Source: AWTP1-13 sp963820375
GTDB taxonomy: Bacteria; Pseudomonadota; Alphaproteobacteria; Rhizobiales; Hyphomicrobiaceae
Assembly (NCBI GenBank): GCA_963820375.1
Contig: CAWFZX010000003.1
Coordinates: forward strand, 106,935 to 170,934
Direction: 5' to 3'
DNA length: 64,000 bases
The first letter of the stretch is position 1; every line of letters begins with the position of its first letter. Both the position numbers and the translations under genes were made by a program. Below are positions 58,976-64,000 of this stretch, piece by piece. The notes beneath the pieces are model-generated. The model was not told the DNA's origin. It saw only the letters and a list, made by a program, of their open reading frames with translations, and did no database searches.

Positions 58976-59770
58976 CTATTCCGGTTGCGACCAGTTGCCC
59001 GCACGCTTTTCGACAAAAGAGGCCAATCCCTCGACGGCCTCCGCCGAGCGCCGTTTGAGGGCGTGCGCCCGCACCAGGCCATCGAGGGTGTCGGCTGCAA
59101 AGCCACCCCAGGCGCTTTGCAGGGCAAAGGCCTTGGTTTCGGCCAGCGCGTGCGGTGCGTTGGCGACAAGGCAGGCGATCATTTCCTCAGCGGCGGCGTC
59201 GAGCTCTTGCCGAGAGACAATTTTGTGCACGAGACCGATCCGCAACGCTTCCGCGGCACCGAACCGCTCGCCGGTCAGGGCGTAGCGGCGCAGCTGGCGC
59301 ACCGAAATGGCATCGCTGAGCTGGGGAATGATGATGGCGGCCGTCAGGCCCCAGCGCACTTCGGCGATCGAGAACACGGCATCATCGGCGGCAATAACAA
59401 TGTCGCAGGCGGCAATGACGCCGGTACCGCCGCCAAAACATCCGCCTTGCACCAGTGCGACGGTCGGGATCGGCAACCGATTGAGCCGATCCACCGCCGC
59501 TGCGGTGGCCCTGCTGGCACGTTCGTTTTCCTCCAGCGAGCCTGCCGCCAGTCCCCTGACCCAATTGAGGTCGGCACCAGCTTGGAAATGCCGGCCGTTG
59601 CCGCGCAAGAGCAAGGCGCGCAGCCCCTTGGTGCCGGCCAATTCGGCCATCGTCGCCAGCAGCTCCTCGATCAGCTCGCCGTTGTAGGCATTGCCGACCT
59701 CCGGTCGGTTGAGCACGATGCTGGCGACACCACGCGGGTCAACGCTCCAAAGCACGGGTTTGCTGCTCAT
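58976..59770 (-). CDS. Enoyl-CoA hydratase/isomerase family protein
   Basis: 264 residues of a crotonase fold. SIVLNRPEVGNAYNGELIEEL is the N-terminal signature, GRHFQAGADLNW the oxyanion-hole region, and VQGGCFGGGTGVIAACDIVIAADDAVFSIAEVRWGL the core. The usual catalytic Glu after GGCFGGG is not obvious, and Glu in SIAEVRWGL is retained, which suits a methylglutaconyl-CoA-hydratase-like or isohexenylglutaconyl-CoA-type enzyme. GGAG lies seven bases before the ATG. The exact CoA substrate is unknown. Confidence 0.9.
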   Translation of the reverse strand: MSSKPVLWSVDPRGVASIVLNRPEVGNAYNGELIEELLATMAELAGTKGLRALLLRGNGRHFQAGADLNWVRGLAAGSLEENERASRATAAAVDRLNRLPIPTVALVQGGCFGGGTGVIAACDIVIAADDAVFSIAEVRWGLTAAIIIPQLSDAISVRQLRRYALTGERFGAAEALRIGLVHKIVSRQELDAAAEEMIACLVANAPHALAETKAFALQSAWGGFAADTLDGLVRAHALKRRSAEAVEGLASFVEKRAGNWSQPE

Positions 59771-60134
59771 TCCAGGGCTCCGCTCAAGATTAGAGGATCC
59801 AGTGAGGATCCAGTCTGGCCTCGCCGCCTTGTATCGGCAAAATGTCCGATCCTCGGTCACCCCCTGCGCCGGGCCCGGAGATCCTCCAGCCTGTCTTCCT
59901 TTGGCCACACATCTGTGGCGCGTAACTTGGCGTCCAGGACGGTGGCGCCGCGCGCTCGCCGATGCCCAGCGGGAGCCTCAATCATCATGTTACACTGTTG
60001 TGAAGGGCGCGTGACTGCCACGTGGCTTGCTATCGGTGCTATTGCGCACTAGAGGCGGGCCATCGGGAAAGCAATGCGACCTGCCTGATGCGGGACCAGG
60101 AAGCGCGGCTAGGAATGAGGGAGAGCACCAGCTC
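59771..60134. other. Divergent gap without a supported gene
   Basis: 364 bases between the enoyl-CoA hydratase gene and the L,D-transpeptidase gene. A short repeat of GGATCCAGT (two copies, two bases apart, near 59795-59815) is present. Weak promoter-like boxes (TTGCTA at 60027, TAGAGG at 60050, 17 bases apart) face the transpeptidase. No small gene is convincing. Confidence 0.4.
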
Positions 60135-61502
60135 ATGACGGGCGGCTACAGGTATTGGCGGCGTGCTGCCCCCTCCCTTGCGGCGGGGCTCGTTGTCTTG
60201 GCGACGGCAGCGCCGGCGCTTGCGCAGGGCGGCGAATGGCGCTGGTGGGACGGAACCCCGATCTTTGCCTCCCCGGCCTACCAGACCCGGCGCGCCAGCG
60301 AGGACGATCCGCGCCGCAAACCCGAGCCCCCTCCCAACGACCTGCGACCCAATTCCGCGCCATTGCGCAGCGAGGCGATGGTGGAGGCCCTCGAAAGCGC
60401 CATTCAACGCTATCAAGTGATCGCCTCCAGAGGTGGCTGGCCAAGCATTCCCGGCACGCGCATGATCCGTCCCGAGGATGACGACGAGCGCCTGCCCCAG
60501 CTGCGCGAGCGCCTGATGGTGACCGGGGAGCTGGCCCGGCGGCAAAGCAATAGCTCGGGCTTCATCTTCGGCGCCAACTACGAGGACATCGAGCCGGCGG
60601 TTCGCCGCTACCAGGAAAGCAACGGACTGCGCGTCACCGGCCGGGTGGACAAGGCCACCTTGCAGGCCCTCAACGTGCCAGCCGTCGCCCGCTTAGCGCA
60701 ACTGCGCCTCAATTTGCAGCGCATCAAAGATCTTTCCATGCAGCGCCTGGAGGATCGCTACGTCCTCGTCAATGTTCCAGCCTTTCAGCTCGAGGCCGTC
60801 GAGCAGCATCAGGTCCTGCTTCGGCATCGGGTGATCGCCGGCAAGCCGGAGCGGCAGACGCCGACGGTGCGGGCCACCATCAAGGCCATCAACTTCTTCC
60901 CCTACTGGCGCGTCCCCGACAGCGTGGCGAGCCTCGACCTGATCCCGCGGCTGCTGAAGGAGCCCGATTACCTGCAGAAGGAGCATATCCGGGTCCTGAC
61001 CGGCTCCTTCAATGGCTCGGAGCTCGACCCCAACAACATTGATTGGCGCCAGGCCGATGTCGGCAAGATCAAATTCCGTCAGGACCCGGGGCTGCAGAAC
61101 GCCCTTGGCCTCGTGCGTCTCGACATGCCCAACGAGCACGGCGTGTACATGCACGACACGCCGATGAAACCTTTGTTCAACCAGCGCGGCCGCGCCTTTA
61201 GCGCAGGCTGCGTGCGCGTGCAGGATGTGTTCCAGCTGGTTGATTGGATCTTGAAGTACGAGCCGGGCTGGGAACAGCAGGGTCGGGTGCGGGATGTCCT
61301 GGAGGCTGGTCAGCCCCTCGACGTGACCCTAAAACAGCCGGTCCCCGTGTATTTCGCCTACATCACGGCGTGGGCGGAACCTGACGGCCGGGTCGTGTTC
61401 CGTCCCGACATCTATGGCCGCGACGGCGTCCGCGATCTGCTGGCGAGCCACGAGCGCGACCCAGGTGACGGGCCGCCGCCGCCCTTTACCTTGGCTCCCT
61501 AG
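60135..61502 (+). CDS. L,D-transpeptidase with peptidoglycan-binding domain (YcbB-like)
   Basis: 455 residues. Signal peptide (SLAAGLVVLATAAPALA), a Pro-rich stretch, then a peptidoglycan-binding domain (EPAVRRYQESNGLRVTGRVDKATLQALNV). The L,D-transpeptidase domain (about 220-420) has NVPAFQLEAVE and the catalytic HDTPMKPLF-(x)-SAGCVRVQD with the active Cys. It cross-links peptidoglycan by 3-3 bonds or ties proteins to it, in the periplasm. The length and layout resemble LdtD/YcbB-like proteins of alphaproteobacteria. GAGGGAGAG lies about 11 bases before the ATG. Confidence 0.93.
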   Translation: MTGGYRYWRRAAPSLAAGLVVLATAAPALAQGGEWRWWDGTPIFASPAYQTRRASEDDPRRKPEPPPNDLRPNSAPLRSEAMVEALESAIQRYQVIASRGGWPSIPGTRMIRPEDDDERLPQLRERLMVTGELARRQSNSSGFIFGANYEDIEPAVRRYQESNGLRVTGRVDKATLQALNVPAVARLAQLRLNLQRIKDLSMQRLEDRYVLVNVPAFQLEAVEQHQVLLRHRVIAGKPERQTPTVRATIKAINFFPYWRVPDSVASLDLIPRLLKEPDYLQKEHIRVLTGSFNGSELDPNNIDWRQADVGKIKFRQDPGLQNALGLVRLDMPNEHGVYMHDTPMKPLFNQRGRAFSAGCVRVQDVFQLVDWILKYEPGWEQQGRVRDVLEAGQPLDVTLKQPVPVYFAYITAWAEPDGRVVFRPDIYGRDGVRDLLASHERDPGDGPPPPFTLAP

Positions 61503-61554
61503 CTCCGCCCTCGGCTCCCTGGCTCGCCCTCGTCGGCTGGCAAGGCAGCGTGGT

Positions 61555-61632
61555 CATGGGATCGATCCGTATCATGGGATCCCATGTCATGGGATCCCGT
61601 GTCATGGGATGCCGTGTCATGGGATCGGTGGT
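61555..61632. repeat. 15-bp tandem repeat between convergent genes
   Basis: Five copies of a unit starting CATGGGAT: the first is 18 bases (61555-61572), then four of 15 bases (61573, 61588, 61603, 61618). Copies two and three are CATGGGATCCCATGT and CATGGGATCCCGTGT; the fourth and fifth differ at two to five positions. Each copy contains most of the palindrome CATGGGATCCCATG. It lies between the convergent L,D-transpeptidase and amidase genes and touches the amidase stop codon. Confidence 0.9.
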
Positions 61633-63035
61633 CACGCGAGCGGACGCGCGGTCTCCGGTGGCACCTCGCGCTGATAGGCTTGGCCAACGGCAAAAAGCTG
61701 CGCTTCCGAATAAGGGCGCCCGATAAGCTGCACGCCATTCGGCAGGCCGCCTTGCCTTGGCACCGGCAGCGCCAAGGTCGGCAGTCCCAGGTAGTTGATG
61801 GGGCGCGTATATTTCACCACGCGTCCCATCGCCGCCTGCAGGGTGGGGCCACCGGCGATATCGAGTTCGGCGATGGTCGGTATCGGGTCGGCAAAAATCG
61901 GCAAGATGGCGATATCGATGTCCTTGAAGGTTTGCTCGAGCGTGCGTTGCAGGTAGCTGCCGCGCGCCCGCAGGGCGGTCAGATGATCGACCGCCGGGAT
62001 GAAATGGCCGAGCTCCAATCTGGCGCGCACCTGCGGACCATAGTCATCGGGCCGCGCCCGCAAGTAGGCGGCGTGGACCGCAGAGCACTCCGGCATCTGC
62101 ACCAACTGCACCAGATGGTCTAGCGTTTGCCAGTCGGGAAAGCGGCAAACTGCGCGCACCAGTCCCTGCTTCTCCAGAACGGCAGCGACCTGTTGCAGCA
62201 TGCGTTGCACGTCCGGATGCGCCTGTTCGACCACGTCGGCATCAATGCCGAGCCTGAGGCCGCGGATGGGATCATCGAGGCGGGCCAGATAGTTTGGCAC
62301 CGGCACCGCCGTGGCCGCTGGATCGCGCGCATCGGCTCCTGCCAGCAGACCCAGCAGGAGGGCCAGATCCTCCACGTGCCGCGCAATCACGCCGATGGTA
62401 TCGAGAGAAGGCGCCAACGGCATAGCACCGGCGCGGCTCACCCGCCCCCAGGTCGGTTTGATGGAGCACACGCCGCAGGCCGCCGCAGGCAAGCGCAGCG
62501 AGCCACCGGTATCGGAGCCGAGCCCGGCGGGGATGGCGCCGGCGGCGACGGCCGCGGCGGTGCCCGCCGACGAGCCGCCTGTGATCCGTGTCGGGTCCCA
62601 GGGGTTACGGGCGTGACCCAACACATAGTTATGGCCGGTCGGACCGAAGGCGAACTCGGTGAGATGCAAGGCAGCGATTTGCAGGGCATCAGCAGCCTGG
62701 CAGCGGGCGATGGCGGTCGCATCTTGCGTGGCCGGCGTGTCGGCGCGAATACGCGCGCCCCAGCTTGCGACCTTGCCTTTGCGGTCGAACATGTCCTTGT
62801 GGGCGAGCGGAACGCCAGCCAGGGGACCCACGGGTTTGCCGGCGGCAATTGCCGCATCGCAAGCCTTGGCGGACGCAAGCGCCGCATCCGCTTCCAGGCT
62901 CAGGATGCAATTGGTCAGCTCGTGGGCGGCCTGCAAACGCCCGATGGCGGCCTCGGTGGCCTCGACACTGGAAATTTCTTGGGCTCGGATGGCCTGCGCC
63001 AGCGCCCGCGCCGAGACCTGGGCAAGCTCCTTCAT
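61632..63035 (-). CDS. Amidase (amidase-signature family)
   Basis: 467 residues. The Ser-cisSer-Lys triad is Lys80 (PLAHKDMFDRKG), Ser155 (GGSSAGTAAAVAAG) and Ser179 (GSDTGGSLRLPAA), at the positions expected from GatA. It hydrolyses an amide bond; relatives act on many amides, on ureido compounds or as GatA. A small DUF4089 gene overlaps its start by ATGA. That pairing is known for AtzE with AtzG, where AtzG resembles GatC, so a two-subunit amidase is suggested (inference). No gatB is present. The 3' end is at the tandem repeat. Confidence 0.93.
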   Translation of the reverse strand: MKELAQVSARALAQAIRAQEISSVEATEAAIGRLQAAHELTNCILSLEADAALASAKACDAAIAAGKPVGPLAGVPLAHKDMFDRKGKVASWGARIRADTPATQDATAIARCQAADALQIAALHLTEFAFGPTGHNYVLGHARNPWDPTRITGGSSAGTAAAVAAGAIPAGLGSDTGGSLRLPAAACGVCSIKPTWGRVSRAGAMPLAPSLDTIGVIARHVEDLALLLGLLAGADARDPAATAVPVPNYLARLDDPIRGLRLGIDADVVEQAHPDVQRMLQQVAAVLEKQGLVRAVCRFPDWQTLDHLVQLVQMPECSAVHAAYLRARPDDYGPQVRARLELGHFIPAVDHLTALRARGSYLQRTLEQTFKDIDIAILPIFADPIPTIAELDIAGGPTLQAAMGRVVKYTRPINYLGLPTLALPVPRQGGLPNGVQLIGRPYSEAQLFAVGQAYQREVPPETARPLA

Positions 63036-63229
63036 GGCTTGGCCTGCGCCGAAAGAAGGCGGCGGAAGTCGTCGACATCGGCGCCGAGGGGCAGTTGGGA
63101 TGCAATCTTGCCTGCCGCTTGCGACAGCATGGCAGCATGCGCCTTGGCCGCGGCGCGACGCGCGGGAGGCATCATAAGGTCAGGGGCGGGGCCATCCGCT
63201 GCCGTCTCTTGCCGTTGTTCATGGGCCAT
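63032..63229 (-). CDS. DUF4089/AtzG-like small amidase partner
   Basis: 65 residues. The C-terminal half AHAAMLSQAAGKIASQLPLG then DVDDFRRLLSAQ resembles the DUF4089/AtzG family, which forms a GatC-like belt around an amidase. AGGAG lies six bases before the ATG. The stop overlaps the amidase start (ATGA). The N-terminal 25 residues are Ala/Pro-rich and look unstructured. The family call is by pattern and context, so moderately sure. Confidence 0.68.
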   Translation of the reverse strand: MAHEQRQETAADGPAPDLMMPPARRAAAKAHAAMLSQAAGKIASQLPLGADVDDFRRLLSAQAKP

Positions 63230-63339
63230 GGTGGAACTCCTGGAGAATGGCGGCCAAGCCTAGCTGGACGGACCTCAGCCCACAACACTGCCTGCCGGCG
63301 AGGCTCGCGCAAGCGAGCTCGGCCGGGCTGAGCCGATGC

Positions 63340-63783
63340 CTAGAGAAGCCCGAGGTCCGCGAGTTGTTTGCGCATTTTTGGTGGCATGGCCGTGATGCCG
63401 CCGCCAGCGCCGCGTTTGAGATCAGCGGGCGCCTCCGCCCCACTGAGGTAGCGCCAGCCCTGAAAGGCGCGGCGGGGCGTGGGACGGACGGCGATCAACT
63501 CGTTTCTCAGCACCAGCAAGCAACACGGTGTACCATCCTCCTTGTGACCCTCGGCGATGTCGAGCAGGGGCTGGCGCACCTGCACGATGCCTTTGATAAC
63601 CCAGTAGAGCGAGCCACCGGCGAGCAGTTCATCGCGGCGCTTGGGCGTCTGGAAGGTGCGATGGTACAGGTTGGGTCGTTTTTCGCCGGCTTTGCGGCGC
63701 TGTTGCAGCCGTTCTGCTTGCCAGGCGGCAAGATCCGCTATGGAGTCAACACCCACGCACAGCTTGATCAAATGCAACGCCAT
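63340..63783 (-). CDS. DUF1489 family protein
   Basis: 147 residues. LHLIKLCVGVDSIADLAAWQA at the start, then HRTFQTPKRRDELLAGGSLYWVIKG and CCLLVLRNELIAVRPTPRRAFQGWRYL are the hallmark of DUF1489, found almost only in alphaproteobacteria. No function is known. GAGG precedes the ATG by six bases. It lies upstream of the DUF4089/amidase pair in the same direction with a gap of 110 bases. Confidence 0.93.
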   Translation of the reverse strand: MALHLIKLCVGVDSIADLAAWQAERLQQRRKAGEKRPNLYHRTFQTPKRRDELLAGGSLYWVIKGIVQVRQPLLDIAEGHKEDGTPCCLLVLRNELIAVRPTPRRAFQGWRYLSGAEAPADLKRGAGGGITAMPPKMRKQLADLGLL

Positions 63784-63899
63784 TGCGTCCTCGCCGGGCC
63801 AGCATTTTCGCCACAGATGTACCGGATCATGGCGCTTCCGGCGAGTGACCTATGCGCATAAGCTGGGGACAGCATCAGCTTGCCAGAAGGATCAGCCCG

Positions 63900-64000
63900 A
63901 TGCACACTTTCTCCCGACGTCGTTTTCTTGCCGGCACCTGCGGCCTCGGTATGGCTTCGCTCATGCCTCGCGCGCTCGCGCAAACCAAGATCACGCCAGG
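63900..64000 (+). CDS. Start of a Tat-exported protein (truncated by window end)
   Basis: 33 codons are visible. AAGGA lies nine bases before the ATG. The N-terminus MHTFSRRRFLAGTCGLGMASLM followed by ALAQ has a twin-arginine motif (SRRRFLAG) and a hydrophobic stretch with an AxA-type cleavage site, so the protein should be exported folded, often with a cofactor. The family cannot be seen. Confidence 0.75.
   Translation, partial: MHTFSRRRFLAGTCGLGMASLMPRALAQTKITP

Noticed and set aside
1..64000. CRISPR arrays, rRNA operons, tRNAs, complete insertion sequences or phage genes
   Set aside because: Looked for by eye; no regularly spaced repeats, no rRNA or tRNA signatures, and no intact transposase or phage protein was seen.

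Overview
The window reads as a GC-rich chromosomal segment from a free-living alphaproteobacterium, probably from the Rhodospirillales/Hyphomicrobiales side of the class (inference). The reasons are a DUF1489 protein, the gene order aminotransferase - hom - glpX, the pair glnB-glnA next to a bifunctional nnr, a class I PHA synthase, and many solute-binding-protein-dependent uptake systems (TRAP, branched-chain ABC, Bug/TTT-type, dipeptide ABC). No rRNA, tRNA, CRISPR array or intact insertion sequence was seen.

Layout. 1-8.1 kb (minus strand) is one catabolic block: a class III aminotransferase cut by the window edge, hydantoinase/oxoprolinase subunits A and B, and a complete TRAP transporter. 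8.2-11.3 kb (minus) holds an LVIVD-repeat protein, a DMT permease and a TetR regulator. 11.4-16.5 kb (plus) is a five-gene branched-chain-type ABC importer. It is preceded by a promoter with a palindromic, probable TetR operator and closed by a terminator that overlaps the last stop codon. 16.6-19.3 kb has an SLOG/molybdenum-carrier-like protein, an acetolactate-synthase-like enzyme and a small membrane protein. 19.4-25.1 kb (minus) has a DapA-family enzyme, a GST, glpX, a frameshifted hom, an aminotransferase and a lipoprotein. phaC follows at 25.4 kb.

27-35 kb mixes a small exported protein, an LLM flavin oxidoreductase with no standard start codon, a GST, a large DUF3604 protein, and a two-subunit aconitase X in an operon with a Bug-type binding protein. 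35-40.9 kb is a complete dipeptide-type ABC importer. 41-46.5 kb is a gene-poor, eroded stretch. It holds short unrelated genes (DUF4846, a DUF4189-like protein, PNPOx-like, a methyltransferase, an ABM monooxygenase and, at its right end, a cupin) and two gene remnants found by frame-by-frame reading: the C-terminus of an HWE-type histidine kinase and the C-terminus of a serine recombinase.

From 47 kb on the genes look like core genome: a small membrane protein, glnA and glnB (with a good sigma-54 promoter and a terminator), nnr, a tartrate/isopropylmalate-type dehydrogenase, a TPR protein, an RND efflux pair, an enoyl-CoA hydratase, an L,D-transpeptidase followed by a 15-bp tandem repeat, an amidase with a DUF4089 partner, a DUF1489 protein, and the start of a Tat-exported protein that runs off the end.

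No clearly new defence or mobile system is present. The most interesting leads are the two orphan catabolic modules (HyuAB with TRAP and aminotransferase; aconitase X with Bug binding protein), the hom frameshift, the decayed island, and several regulatory sites that can be read directly from the sequence.
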